Assembly: GCF_010093535.1 (NCBI RefSeq)
Contig: NW_022985162.1
Span: forward strand, 1,209,213 to 1,273,212
Length of the DNA stretch: 64,000 nt
Source of the DNA: Lindgomyces ingoldianus
Taxonomy: Eukaryota > Ascomycota > Dothideomycetes > Pleosporales > Lindgomycetaceae
Direction: 5' to 3'
Below the pieces are notes generated by a model, which saw only the letters and a list, made by a program, of their open reading frames with translations, was not told the DNA's origin and did not search any database. Within the stretch, counting starts at the first letter, position 1; each line of letters starts with the position of its first letter. Positions 43,381-54,150 of the stretch are shown one piece after another. The position numbers and the translations under genes were made by a program.

Positions 43381-44051
43381 TCTGGCTGTAGATGAGACGA
43401 ACCCCTTCGTTCAGGTGCCAGTTAGGAGAATTGCCTGGAAGCACGGCATATGAGCGCATACCAAGGAAAATGAACCTGTTGGATCGAACCTGCTTATCCT
43501 CATACTAGAACATAGGAAGAAGTTGAGAGGATGCAGATATTCATCTTAGATTAGATCTTGATATGGTCTGGCACCACATTCTCTCTGGTGTTCTGTACGC
43601 AGCCATGACATCAGTAAACACGATGAGAGGGAATCACCACACCTGTGGCCCAAGGAACGCGCTAGCCCCTTTAGGAACCCCCTCCCCCCTGCCCCTGAAA
43701 CGTTCAAGTCGCGGTACGCCTGGCATTCTGAAGCATAAAGTGCGTCGTCTTTGAGACTGTTTCCTTCTTCACTATGCGGCTGACTTAACCTCGGCGCCGT
43801 GAATGATTCGGACGCTAGCGGAAAAGGCGTTAATCAGACAGCGAGATGTTTTTCCTGACGCGAAACCCTTAATCTCCTTTCCAGTGCCCTTCTACCAAAC
43901 AACACCTCTTCAACAAATCGACACCCATGGAACTGCGCTTCCAACCCGCAGCTTGACCACCTTCATCGTACAGCAAGCTCTCTCGACAGGGAAATCACCG
44001 CCTTCTTCTCTCCGCATCTCTCACCGCCAGCCCCCTCAACCGACTCACACG
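43381..44051. promoter_or_regulatory. 5' region of the conserved fungal gene at 44052
   Basis: The downstream frame is open back to an in-frame ATG at 43803, but the intervening 83 codons are low-complexity Pro/Thr/Ser and the better start is 44052. I treat 43803-44051 as probable 5' UTR. Confidence 0.4.
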
Positions 44052-45602
44052 ATGGCAGAGGAGCCATCGTCTCCTTCCCCTCCGCTTGAGCGAGGCTCTT
44101 CACCGGAGCCCTGGGTTTCCCCATCTCTAGCCCTGAACGCTATCCCCCAGCTCGATAGGTCCGTCTCAACAGCCTCCTCTGTGTCCTCTATCTCCGGCCG
44201 GTCAGCAAGCTCGCGGCTCTCGGACAGCGGTGTTCCGGGGAGGAGGAGAGGCTATATTAGGCCGGAAGGGACGCAGTTCTCGAAATCGGCAAGAAGTCGG
44301 GAGAGTGTAATGAACCTTGGGACCATCGCACATCTCCAATACTATTTCGCCAGGACCGGCCTGCTAGATACCGCCACCGGACGCGTTGCAAAAGCAAGAA
44401 AGAATGGATCGAGGACCGCAAGCGGCTCGTCCCGTCCAGGCTCGGGGATCGAGGGCGACATGTCTCTTCTCTCCATTTCCTCATCCGACAATGTCGCTGC
44501 CGACAACGACCACCTGGGAGAGGGCCTGGTCGAGTCGCCGTTAGACGAAACCGCTTCCATGAACTGGGAAGACAACGAGCCCGTCATGCTTCCTCCTACT
44601 GTTAGCACCTACAAGACAACACCTGTCTACGTTCCACCCCCGCCCGATATGACCATCCTCCGCCGTGAATTACGTGAAAATTTAGAAGAAGCCATGAAAC
44701 ACTTGCACGTGCTGGAGCAGGGCTTCGCTAGTACGGAGTCGAATGGCGATAACGCGGACGGCACGAAAAATTGTGTTATAGTACAGCAGTCGTCAGACAA
44801 CCAAGGGTGGTATGAGATTCAGGGATTGAATCTACTCGACGTCGTGACATTAGCAATCAGAGCTGCGAAGAACTATTATACGGCACACGAGAATACCCAA
44901 CGCTTATATACTATCAAATCGGAACGGGAGATCCGGGCAGAGCTGTATCAAGTATTAGATGTTCTGAAACGTCTGGCTGCACGCAATTTTGCAGGTGGCG
45001 TCCAGCCATATGAAGTCTCGAGCATCCAAACCTGGGTGCTCTGCATCGGTAAACTGTTAAATACAGAAGAAGAGAAAGAACGGCTCGAACAGGAGGAGAG
45101 AGACAGCTGGAGCTGGCGAGAAGGTGATTGGGCTGGCAAAGAGAGGGAAAGGGAGTGGATGTTCCTCAAGTCATTCGACCCAAATCCAGAACCACTCCCT
45201 TCGTGGACGGGCCCTTCCGATGGCCAGGTCCCCACCCCATTTCTAGAGGCGTTACAGAATGGGCTTCGTCTGGTTCACCTTCACAATGCACTCGTCAAAA
45301 AGTCACGACGCCAGTTTGAAGAGATCAAGCAGTATCATACCGACACTGCAAAGCCATATCGCTGTGCTGAGAACCTGCGATACTGGGCTAAGGCAGCAGA
45401 GCTTCGATGGGATGTCAAGCTCGACGTGGATGTCATGGGTGTCGTGCACGGCCACAACGAGGCGGCTTGGAAGAAATTCGATGCTGCTCTGCTGAAATGG
45501 TGCCAGGGCGTCCGCGAGGAGATCATCCGAGAATGGAAGGAGCACAAGAACCAGGTCAAGACGCCGACACTGCAGATTGATCCCAACTACGAGGCAGAAT
45601 GA
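44052..45602 (+). CDS. conserved fungal protein of unknown function
   Basis: 516 residues from the ATG of MAEEPSSPSPPLERGSSPEP. I do not recognise a named domain. The first 150 residues are Ser/Pro/Arg-rich and disordered, with a conserved-looking motif MNLGTIAHLQYYFARTGLLD (about 80-100). A helical region follows from about residue 200, including LRRELRENLEEAMKHLHVLE, an acidic Glu/Arg segment (EEEKERLEQEERDSWSWREG), and an aromatic-rich C-terminal helical domain. No signal peptide, membrane segment or catalytic motif was seen. An upstream in-frame ATG at 43803 would add 83 residues. Intronless. Confidence 0.8.
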   Translation: MAEEPSSPSPPLERGSSPEPWVSPSLALNAIPQLDRSVSTASSVSSISGRSASSRLSDSGVPGRRRGYIRPEGTQFSKSARSRESVMNLGTIAHLQYYFARTGLLDTATGRVAKARKNGSRTASGSSRPGSGIEGDMSLLSISSSDNVAADNDHLGEGLVESPLDETASMNWEDNEPVMLPPTVSTYKTTPVYVPPPPDMTILRRELRENLEEAMKHLHVLEQGFASTESNGDNADGTKNCVIVQQSSDNQGWYEIQGLNLLDVVTLAIRAAKNYYTAHENTQRLYTIKSEREIRAELYQVLDVLKRLAARNFAGGVQPYEVSSIQTWVLCIGKLLNTEEEKERLEQEERDSWSWREGDWAGKEREREWMFLKSFDPNPEPLPSWTGPSDGQVPTPFLEALQNGLRLVHLHNALVKKSRRQFEEIKQYHTDTAKPYRCAENLRYWAKAAELRWDVKLDVDVMGVVHGHNEAAWKKFDAALLKWCQGVREEIIREWKEHKNQVKTPTLQIDPNYEAE

Positions 45603-46341
45603 AGAGGGTGTCCTGCAGGAAGCGCGGGAAGGGCACGGATGTGGTGTTTTCTTTCTCTGTTCATGTTCAACCCTACTGCCCTAATAATTTGCTGACGATG
45701 CATCCGAACTGTTCACGAAAGCCCTTCCACTGTCACTGCACAAACCAACGCCCCACTTTGCCTCATTTCATTTGTCGGCAGCGCCGTGGAAGGTCGCGAG
45801 CGCGCTTGTTTCAAGATTTTCTAGATACCCCCAGACCAGCAAGTTGAATTTGCATATCCACCTGCAGAAAGTTAGGTAGCTCTACACTCATCAAGCAAAA
45901 AATACAAGATTGTAATCACGCTCTGAGTGTTGACACGTGCACCTACGGTTCGAGGTAGAGTGGCGGGAAGCTAGGGTCAGCCTTGAAATTTGGCAGTGAT
46001 CCCGTTCGGCACAGGGGCTTGGGTGCTCAAGGCTGAAGGGATACGCCGCGGAATGTGTCTCAGAACAGGTGGGTTGAGCGAAACAACGGCCGTGGAGTGC
46101 ACCTGACGTGTGAGTGCCAGCGGCATGTTTCTTCTAACAACATCTTCTTCTGCTCGTTCATGAATGATACTCTTGTGCTGCTTGGGTTGCTAGCGAGACC
46201 GCCCGCCACGCACGACGGTTGTTGACAGCCACCAGCAGCTTGTGCAACACTAACACTATCCTGTTTACGCGACCCCTGCTGCCCGCAGCAGCAGCCTAGG
46301 ACGCGCTGATAATCTCCTTCACTCTGCAAGTCACTCTGCAT
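45603..46341. other. intergenic between two plus-strand genes
   Basis: Holds the 3' UTR of the left gene and the promoter and 5' UTR of Kar9. Short runs of CAG/CTG-type triplets occur near 46220-46300. No gene was seen. Confidence 0.4.
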
Positions 46342-49300
46342 TTGCATTCACATTCACCGCAACGGCCGCATGTCTCTGAGCTTCTCGCGCGCCGTCTAAA
46401 TGATCCGATGAGCGGCTTGTCCACGACGCCGTCGGCAGCGACTCCTTCTTCACCCGCCGTGCCCCCGACGTCCGCTGATGTGGCATCGCGAACATCCACC
46501 ACCGCTGGCTCATCCACCAACAGAGCGCCCTCGACATCGCCCGCACGCCCCGACAGCCGCAACCTCGACAGCGCCCGCAAGGTCGTCAGGAACGTGTCGC
46601 CGGGCTTGCTGGCCCGCATGAAATTTCTGAACCAGTCGCAGGAGTCCAACCGCCAAGTGTCGTCGCAGATTGGGCGGATTCCCGAGAGTCAGATCCGCGT
46701 GCTCGACGAGTTCCACAAGGAAAAGGGCATCAACATTGAGAGAAGAGGCACTGCCTGGGGCAGGAGCGGCAGTCAGGTCGGCACTCCGCTGATACCGCAG
46801 CTGACGGGGGAGAGTGTCCCAGCGCTGGCTTTAGCCATGGATCAGAGCCCGCCGCCCGGCTTCGAGAGCGACCGGAGCAGCTTCGTGAGCACCAGCGACC
46901 GGGTGCTACCGTCCGACTCTGAGGCCGGCGACACGCTGGGTGAGGACACGCAGAAATACCGCCTGCCCGACATCACCAAGACGAAGAGCCTCAGCCAGAC
47001 CATCGCCGAGACCGAGAGCAGCACCGAGACGGAGTTAACGCGCGCCCCGACGCCCCCCCCAAAGGACACGCCGCCCGCAGAGGAAGTGTCGGTGCTTGAC
47101 GACCACGACGGCATTGACGTCGAGGCTTACTTCCAGCGACGGCACTTCTCGCGGGCCAACTCCATATACACGCTCTCGCGGGCGTCCTTCACCAACCAGA
47201 TACAGCAGCTCACCTCCATCTCGCTACCCCCCGCCGCCTCCCTCTCCTCGAGCATCTCGGCTATACCTACGTCGACGGCCGCCGGTCGGGCGTTGCACGA
47301 GGCGGCCAACCAGATCAGGCTATGGATGGCAAAGGCCTCAGAGGTCCTCAATGGACTCGATGCCGAGGACGATGTCGAATGGGCCGCTGCAGCCGGACGA
47401 GAAGGTCTCGCCGAGGTGGACGCCGCCATTGGGAAGTTTGAGGGCCTCGTCACCGTCTACATCATCGCCATCGAGGACCTTCAGTCCAGACCAGACATTG
47501 CCTCCCTGCCAGCCAAGGACCAGAACCGGCTCGTCACACAAATGGAAGAGGTGGTCGAGGGCTGGCAGAAAATCAAACAGACGTTAAGAGGAATCAAGGC
47601 CCAAGTGGAAATTGCCATGGAGTGGGAAGAGCTGTGGAACACTGTGCTGGGCGAGATTGGCCTCGAGATAGAGAACCTCAGCCGGCTGGTGTTCGAGATG
47701 GAGGAACGCCGCCATCGCGCCATCACCGACTCGGTTGCAGAGTCCGCAGAGAAGTTTGACATTGCTGAGCTAGAGACGATCGTCGAAGAGACGCCCAGGC
47801 AGCCAGCCCGGCCCCAGAGTAACCGATTCAGCCTCCCGCCAGCCTTTGCTGTGACGTCGCCCATCTCGCCCATTCCTCAGATCGAGAAGGAGAACTCGCG
47901 ATTGCTGGGTCTCTTCGCAAAACTGCAGCCGCTCCGGGCATCCCTCGACTTCTTGCCAATGAGGCTGTCTTCGTTCCACGTTCGAGCAAGCAAGGTCTTT
48001 CCGTCTGCCTGCGATGAGTTGATGCGACGGAAAGAAGTCCTCGAGAAGCAGGAAAAGAAACTCGAAGCTGATGCTGATGCCTTGAGAGAAGAATTGGGCG
48101 AAGACAAATGGGTCCACAGCTTCCGACAGGCCGGCAGCAAGGCCTTTGCCATGTACGACTCTCTCATGAAGAGCATACAGAGGCTGCGTCAGGCCATCGA
48201 CGAAGGCGATGATGACAAGCTCGGCTCCCGCATCTCCACGTACAAAGATAAGCGCGAGCACTATCCGCCCTCGATGAAGAGAGTGCTAGAACTCATTGAC
48301 ATTGAAATGAAGAACCGATCCACAGTCAACGGCGAGATTCTAAGGATCCAACAAGATGTCAGGCAGAGGGTATCGGATCTTGAGCAGGAGATCAAAGATA
48401 TGGATATTATTTTAGACGAGTTCACCTCGACCCGCAAACTCCGAGATTCCGTCTCCACCGTCCTATCTACCCGCACTGAGCAATCATTGACCGGCTCTAC
48501 CATCGACACACCAACCAGCTCGCCTGCGTCTTCCGTAATTCTGATGAGCCGCAAGAGCAGCGAGCAAGGGACAATTACGCCCGCAGGAAAAAAGTCTCGC
48601 CAACCGAGCGCCTCGAGCTCCAAATCTTCCATTCCTGCCAGCCGTCGATACTCTAGCCTGCCATCTACTAACGTCCCCCGCAAGTCATTAACAGCATCAC
48701 GTCTTGAGAGCATCCCTTTAACCAGCTCGCCCTCTCGCGCCATGGCCGGCACACCAACGCGCTCGGTCCGCTCCTCTACTCCAGGATCTGATAATGTAGC
48801 AAATAAGCCTCGCTGGAACGGGAGTGTCAACATGCGCGATACGGTTGTCGGTCATAATTTCAAGCCTCTTGCCTTAACCGAAGCATCGCCCCACCGCAAA
48901 CTTCAAGCGACTCCAGTCAGAGCCCTCAGAAGCGTTTCAAGCCATTCTGCCATTCCCGTTCGCAGTCCCCTGGCACATTCTTCCGCGTTGCCCCCGCTAT
49001 CACTTGCCCGCCCTGCTTCGACAACACCTGCAGCCCACCCTGTGGCCAAACGTCCAACCGCTAGTACAATCCAGTCTCCGTCCACCCCAGCAAGAGGCAA
49101 GGCCCCTACCCGCGCTGCGCCTGGCTCATCTTCATCTCGGCTATCCAGTGGTGCACCAGCCTCGGGACGTCGCCTTCTAGCCACCGAGGAAGAGGGGGAC
49201 AGCACGGCAAACGAGGAGAGTCCCATCGCACGCCGTCAATCTCGTCCTGCGAGCGCCTTGAACAGCCGTCGCGTCAGCATGCTCCCGCAACCAAAGCAAC

Positions 49301-49491
49301 GCACAGTCAGCGGATCTAGCATCGCAAGTCTCACTGGCTCTACTCACGGACGCACTAGCAGGCTTGGGAGCATCGATGAGGGTCGCAAGGGCGCCCAGCT
49401 AAGGACCACGAGCAGAGTTAGTGGTCGATCGTCAAGCATGGGTATTCTACCGACCCCAGGAGGTGACGGGAATGCGAGGTGGAGGGGGTAA
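46342..49491 (+). CDS. KAR9: Kar9-like microtubule-plus-end adaptor
   Basis: Kar9 links Bim1/EB1 at microtubule plus ends to type-V myosin, orienting spindles and nuclei. This is a single exon of 1,049 residues. A disordered N-terminus is followed by a helical Kar9 domain (about 250-720), with stretches such as NSIYTLSRASFTNQIQQLTS, IRLWMAKASEVLNGL, GWQKIKQTLRGIKAQVEIAM and LWNTVLGEIGLEIENLSRLV. The C-terminal 330 residues are basic and Ser/Pro/Arg-rich, as in family members, with EB1-binding SxIP motifs at about residue 761 (SSIPASRR) and about 869 (SAIPVRS). Met 23 is an alternative start. The many frames on the opposite strand are shadows caused by high GC. Confidence 0.88.
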   Translation: MHSHSPQRPHVSELLARRLNDPMSGLSTTPSAATPSSPAVPPTSADVASRTSTTAGSSTNRAPSTSPARPDSRNLDSARKVVRNVSPGLLARMKFLNQSQESNRQVSSQIGRIPESQIRVLDEFHKEKGINIERRGTAWGRSGSQVGTPLIPQLTGESVPALALAMDQSPPPGFESDRSSFVSTSDRVLPSDSEAGDTLGEDTQKYRLPDITKTKSLSQTIAETESSTETELTRAPTPPPKDTPPAEEVSVLDDHDGIDVEAYFQRRHFSRANSIYTLSRASFTNQIQQLTSISLPPAASLSSSISAIPTSTAAGRALHEAANQIRLWMAKASEVLNGLDAEDDVEWAAAAGREGLAEVDAAIGKFEGLVTVYIIAIEDLQSRPDIASLPAKDQNRLVTQMEEVVEGWQKIKQTLRGIKAQVEIAMEWEELWNTVLGEIGLEIENLSRLVFEMEERRHRAITDSVAESAEKFDIAELETIVEETPRQPARPQSNRFSLPPAFAVTSPISPIPQIEKENSRLLGLFAKLQPLRASLDFLPMRLSSFHVRASKVFPSACDELMRRKEVLEKQEKKLEADADALREELGEDKWVHSFRQAGSKAFAMYDSLMKSIQRLRQAIDEGDDDKLGSRISTYKDKREHYPPSMKRVLELIDIEMKNRSTVNGEILRIQQDVRQRVSDLEQEIKDMDIILDEFTSTRKLRDSVSTVLSTRTEQSLTGSTIDTPTSSPASSVILMSRKSSEQGTITPAGKKSRQPSASSSKSSIPASRRYSSLPSTNVPRKSLTASRLESIPLTSSPSRAMAGTPTRSVRSSTPGSDNVANKPRWNGSVNMRDTVVGHNFKPLALTEASPHRKLQATPVRALRSVSSHSAIPVRSPLAHSSALPPLSLARPASTTPAAHPVAKRPTASTIQSPSTPARGKAPTRAAPGSSSSRLSSGAPASGRRLLATEEEGDSTANEESPIARRQSRPASALNSRRVSMLPQPKQRTVSGSSIASLTGSTHGRTSRLGSIDEGRKGAQLRTTSRVSGRSSSMGILPTPGGDGNARWRG

Positions 49492-50441
49492 ATAAGCCTC
49501 TGGACGTATTGAAGGAAGTACGGCAGTTGGTTTATTTCTCCGCTCGTATTGAAGATGGGCGTCATAGACTTCAGGGGTCGACGGTTGCCACCATGAAGAA
49601 TAGTTCTTTGTATTATCCAAAACGCCCTATCTGTGCAGGTCGGCTTTTCTTTCTTCTTTAAGAGATGTATGGGTTGACGATGGTTGTGGAATGGCCGCCA
49701 ATACGCCCATGCCACACATGTGTACCATGGTCCTTTCAGATCATCTCCCCTCTTTTCCCCCTCCAGTCCCATATTCTTACATTCAGTCCTGGTCATCTTC
49801 TGCCTTTCCATCTCACAGCAAAGCGTACCATTCTGAAAATACGCTTTTCTGGGGAACCTGGCGTCTGCGGTATGGGTCTGGTCTGGTCTGGTCTAGTCTT
49901 GGTTGGGAGTATGTATACCCCACTGGAGTTTGGGATGTGGTTTCTTTCATCAAGCAAGCGAGTGCGTTAACGAGTTTGCGCCCTCCTTCGAGCGGGCCGA
50001 GCTGAGCCGAGCTAGCGGTGTTTACTACTAGGTAAAATGAGAGAACAGTGGCTTTGAGGGGAGGTAAGATGGGTGATAGCGAAGGTAGCGATGCGCTTAA
50101 GATACCAGATCAGATCAAATTGAATTGATACGTCCCATACCCTTCCAACCACTAATTCCGCCTATCTAGCATACGGCGTAGCACGGGATGATGTTAACTG
50201 AGGGGTGTTAGGAAAAGTTGATATGTTAAGGAATTTGAGGTGATTCAAACTCCCGTTCGAGTTTAGCCATAAGAATATGGCAAGATACAGTCCAATATGC
50301 ATACATATCTCCCCAATGCTACTATTCTATCCTGCAACCCTTTGCTAGTTCATAGTATCTACCCCTCCTCACTCACGTGGTCGCACTACAGGTCACGCCC
50401 ACATGCCATACCGGCCGCGTCCTAATTTATTGCTTCAAAAT
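49492..50441. other. intergenic downstream of Kar9
   Basis: Contains the Kar9 3' UTR. Short T/G-rich repeats (GTCTG/GTCTA near 49873-49900) occur. Frames at 49479-50005 are unsupported. Confidence 0.4.
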
Positions 50442-50866
50442 TTATGCAACAACCTCCCTGACCAAACATTGCCCTTCTTCATTAAGCGACACCAGACCGA
50501 GGATTACTGCATGAACCGCCAAGGTCGTAGCTAAAGAAGACTTCATATCTCTTGTACCATCGGGGTGACTGGGTGGGAGGTTGAGGGTGGAGTGGTTTTT
50601 GTTTTGGGGGGCTATAAATGTGTGGATCATATCGAGGACGCACTGGCTGCCGCTGAAGCATATGGCATTGTGAGTGTTTGGTAACCTACCAATTCTGGCC
50701 CGTTGAAGATCGAGTAAACGCGAGAACCTACAATAAGACAATAGAGGACAGTCGAACTTGAAAGAAAGACAGCTGACGGATGCCGAAGTTGCATTGAAGA
50801 TGAACCTTTCATGCAGAGCTCAAGAGACGCAGCAATATATTGACCTCGATGACAGAAGTTAGACAA
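50442..50866 (-). CDS. possible hypothetical gene fragment
   Basis: Two overlapping minus-strand frames (50866-50627 and 50741-50442) each have stretches with protein character, for example MQLRHPSAVFLSSSTVLYCL in the first and PDGTRDMKSSLATTLAVHAV followed by LVSLNEEGQCLVREVVA in the second. Joining them needs an intron of only 37 bp (GTAGGT...CTTCAG), which is below the usual minimum, so the model is not secure. It would be divergent from the DsbA-like gene. Function unknown. Confidence 0.25.
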
Positions 50867-51264
50867 AAAACTGTATCAATTCATTTCAATTCAGTATTGA
50901 GTCTAGCGTTGAGCGTGCGGCTGAATCAGAGTTGTTGGAGCACGGCCTTGGATGAACAGGATGTCGCGGACCATTGCAACTCCTTCGTCAGAGTAATTCA
51001 CGGTACTCCTAGACATTGCATTGTGCCCATTGGCTTCCCTATTGCTGATCTGAGCGTGTACTGAGTCTTCGAAGGCATGTCGTTAATTCAAGCTCAATAT
51101 CGGCCGATCGGTCGTCCGAATTAGCGACATCTACGCCCTCAACTTCCGAATTTGTCAGCATCAACCCGGCGGTTATAAAAGCATCAAAGCATGAAATCAT
51201 CAAAAGAAACCGGCATTGAAAACAATACAAACAACCCATCGTGGCGCTGAGAGAAAGTTTGGAA
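50867..51264. other. intergenic upstream of the DsbA-like gene
   Basis: Probable promoter and 5' UTR of the gene at 51265. Minus-strand frames here (to 51284) are short and may be exons of an unresolved divergent gene. Confidence 0.35.
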
Positions 51265-51983
51265 ATGACTAACTTTGACATCAAAGTCGTATCTGATACA
51301 GTGTGCCCGTAAGTACTTCATATGGCAATACTTGACAGAACCTCATTTTTGACTGGCCGGTTCATAGGTGGTGCTATGTCGGCAAGAAACGACTGGAGAA
51401 GGGGATCGAAACCTACAAAGCGAAGCATCCCGACTCTAACGATAGCTTTTCCACCACCTGGTTTCCTTTCTACTTGAATCCCGATGCCCCCAAAAGCATC
51501 GACAAGCAGGAATACTACAAAGCCAAATTCGGAGAAGCACGCACCATGATGATGTTCGAGCGACTCGGAAAGCTAGGGAAGACAGAAGGAATCAACTTCA
51601 AGTTTGGGGGCAGGACCGGAAACACCCGCGACTCTCACCGGCTTGTGCAGCTCGGCAAGGCCAGATCGCCCCTGGTGCAAACGAGAGTCATTGAGGAGCT
51701 CTTCGCAGCTTACTTTGAAAACGAGAAGGACATCACGTCGGAAGATGTTCTCGTCGAAGCAGGAGTCAAGGCGGGGCTCGGTGAGGCGGAGACGAAGGAG
51801 TGGCTCGAGAACGGTAAAGGAGGACCTGAGGTCGACAAAGAGGTGCAGGATGCATATGAGCAGAGCATCAGTGGGGTCCCCAACTTCACCATCAACGACC
51901 AGTTTGAGATTGGTGGAGCGCAGGAGCCGGCGGCATTCGTGCAGCTATTTGAGCGTTTGAAGAAGCAGGAGGAGAACCTCTAA
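51265..51983 (+). CDS. DsbA-family thioredoxin-fold oxidoreductase (FrnE-like)
   Basis: Exons 51265-51308 and 51368-51983 encode 219 residues; the 59-bp intron starts GTAAGT and ends TTCATAG and splits the active-site Pro codon. The N-terminal beta strand is followed by a CPWC redox motif at residues 14-17 (SDTVCPWCYVGKKRL). The inserted helical domain contains GRTGNTRDSHRLVQLGKARS, typical of FrnE/polyketide-biosynthesis-type DsbA proteins. The cis-Pro loop GVPNFTINDQFEIGGAQEP is intact. No signal peptide, so it probably acts in the cytosol as a disulfide oxidoreductase or glutathione-dependent isomerase; the substrate is unknown. Confidence 0.93.
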
Positions 51984-52791
51984 GACGCTTACACGTGCAA
52001 GTAAATTCAAGGCATGGACTCGTTCGTTTTCATTCGATGTAAGAACAAAAATATTTTGTCAAGCCAAGCTTCTCTCAAAAGATGAAAAGTATACTATTTT
52101 GAAACTTCCAGTCAGGGATATGCAGGGGTAAAGCTGCTCATCTCCCGCAAGAAAGGATGCAATGATGCTTTTTTATCGAACCGTGCTTCTGCAGTCGACG
52201 CCAAGTTCAGCCTCCCGGCTCAGGGGGAATTTGTGATAGGCCAATATCAAACCTTCTTTGCAGCCACCCTCGTGATTTGATACACTCTCCCATTTCTTCC
52301 CTTGCCAATCTTCTTCATGCATCACAATCCCTCAAAAAGATCGGGTCATCATTCGCCCTCTGCAATGTGATTCGATAAGCCACATCACTGAGCCACACCA
52401 CATCAAAAGGAAACCGAGTAATAGTCCCAATCTGGTAACACATGGGGCTTGAATCTCAGGTTCTCCCCTTGAGCCACACCGGCCACAGCGTTTCCATATC
52501 GTTTCTTAATGGTGTTGTGCCAATGCGCGGGTCATGATCTCGTGTTACTGTCCGGCCGCCCTGGGCTTTGTGACACCTGGGCGTGTCTCCGTCTTTTCAG
52601 CTCCAGACCTCAATGGGCGCCCAGGGACCGGGTTTTAATCTCTCTTCCAGCCCTTTTGTCGAAAACCATCGTGGTCCTACCTTCTCTTGGTGTCTTTCCT
52701 CTCCAAGGTTCACTTTCCCAGTCACTCGTTTTTACTCTTGCGTTCAGTTGTTTAGTTGTAATTTTTGGTCACGATAAAAGACAGACTCAGT
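51984..52791. other. intergenic before the surface-protein gene
   Basis: The right half (52500-52790) is pyrimidine-rich, as expected for the 5' UTR and promoter of the next gene. Frames 52509-52805 are low-complexity and unsupported. Confidence 0.4.
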
Positions 52792-54150
52792 ATGCAGTAT
52801 CCTAGCACACTGATCAGCGCCCTTGCCCTGCTTCCAGCGGTCAACTGTATCGCTTTTGGAGGACCTGCCCCTACTCAGGGTACTCGCGCGGTAACTGGAT
52901 CAAGTCCTAAGCCTACCAATGGACCTTCCCTCGCAGAGCTACGTAGGAGGGCAAACGTGAACCCGGAGACATGTGGTTTTTATAGTGAAGATCTAGGTAA
53001 GTCCCGAAATATCGACGTCTGTTTAGGATGGGTAGAGACTAATGTTAGGATCCTAGATTTACCCGTTACTTGCGGCATTGGCAGAACGTGTATGATGTTT
53101 TCGTCCGCGAGCATCGGCGCAGTCGGTTGTTGTGATGGTTCCGATCTCCAGGCTTGCGGCTGGGCGACTGGTTGTGTTGACTACCAGTCTTTGACGGCTG
53201 GTAATTGCAATGGAGCTTGCAAGTCGAATAGCTTCATCCGGAAATGTACCGATAGCTTCTCACCGTACTGCGTCACTTGGACGTATCCTGGAGATGGAGT
53301 CAAAGATTTCGGCTGTACGGACGACATCTTGTCCACGTATGAGACTATCTTCTTCGACGCAACGGACACCTTGTTCTCCTCATCAACGTCTATCTCACTT
53401 CCAACAATTTCAGGAAAGGCCGTTACAGGTTGGGATGGATCCTCTACCAACGGCGGTGGCGCTAGTGGTACCGGTACTGCTACAGAAACCGACACCGATA
53501 CTTCCAACCCTACATCTGCTCCTTCAAATGGAGGTGGTGGGAGAAAGAAAACATCGAAATCCAAAGTCTCGATCGGATTGATTGTTGGTGTTGCAGCTGG
53601 TGTCTTCCTTCTATTCCTCGCAATCGTAGCTATTATCATCTTCTGTTGTGTCAAGCAGAAGAAGAAGAAGAAGCAAGAACTCGCAAACCAACAAGCCATG
53701 GCCGCCGCACAAGCCTCTCGCCCGCAATCTCAATATAACCCGCCAATGCAGCATCAACAAATGGCACAAATGCCTCCGCCGATGCCGCAGACACCACAGC
53801 CAGCAAACAACGAGTACTTCAAACCTGGCATGCAACACCCGCCGCAGAGTCCGTACCAGCAACAAGCAGAGCCGCAGAAATTCAACTATCAGCAGAATGT
53901 TCATGAGACTCAGACTCATTCTCCGTCAATCTCAAACCCTCCAACACCTACTCCTGCGTATACCCAACCATACCACGTGCCTAACGGTGTTGTACCGCCA
54001 ATGCCGGCACAGTCTCCTGGTCCCTATCAGCCTAGAGAGCCAACGCCGGGGGCGCATGAGGTCGACGCGATAAGCATGCCTCACGCGCCAACACCACAAG
54101 GCCAGCAACCTCAGCACCAGCCTGTGTACGAGATAGGAAGTGGGAGATAA
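52792..54150 (+). CDS. single-pass cell-surface protein, Cys-rich ectodomain, Pro/Gln-rich tail
   Basis: Start at the ATG of MQYPSTLISALALLPAVNC, a signal peptide. Preferred model: 52792-52996 joined to 53057-54150, 432 residues. The 60-bp intron 52997-53056 has a perfect donor GTAAGT, a CTAAT branch and CCTAG; because 60 is a multiple of three and no stop occurs in it, an unspliced model also stays open (452 residues). Removing it restores a compact ectodomain with regular Cys spacing (TCGFYSEDLDLPVTCGIG). A Ser/Thr/Gly stalk follows, then one membrane helix (VSIGLIVGVAAGVFLLFLAI, about residue 239 on), a CCVKQKKKKKQ stop-transfer and a Gln/Pro-rich cytoplasmic tail of about 165 residues. 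The layout resembles fungal wall-stress-sensor-type proteins, without a recognised WSC domain. Confidence 0.82.
   Translation: MQYPSTLISALALLPAVNCIAFGGPAPTQGTRAVTGSSPKPTNGPSLAELRRRANVNPETCGFYSEDLGKSRNIDVCLGWVETNVRILDLPVTCGIGRTCMMFSSASIGAVGCCDGSDLQACGWATGCVDYQSLTAGNCNGACKSNSFIRKCTDSFSPYCVTWTYPGDGVKDFGCTDDILSTYETIFFDATDTLFSSSTSISLPTISGKAVTGWDGSSTNGGGASGTGTATETDTDTSNPTSAPSNGGGGRKKTSKSKVSIGLIVGVAAGVFLLFLAIVAIIIFCCVKQKKKKKQELANQQAMAAAQASRPQSQYNPPMQHQQMAQMPPPMPQTPQPANNEYFKPGMQHPPQSPYQQQAEPQKFNYQQNVHETQTHSPSISNPPTPTPAYTQPYHVPNGVVPPMPAQSPGPYQPREPTPGAHEVDAISMPHAPTPQGQQPQHQPVYEIGSGR

Noticed and set aside
46510..49226. Long minus-strand frames opposite Kar9
   Set aside because: They are shadows of a GC-rich, intronless coding strand.
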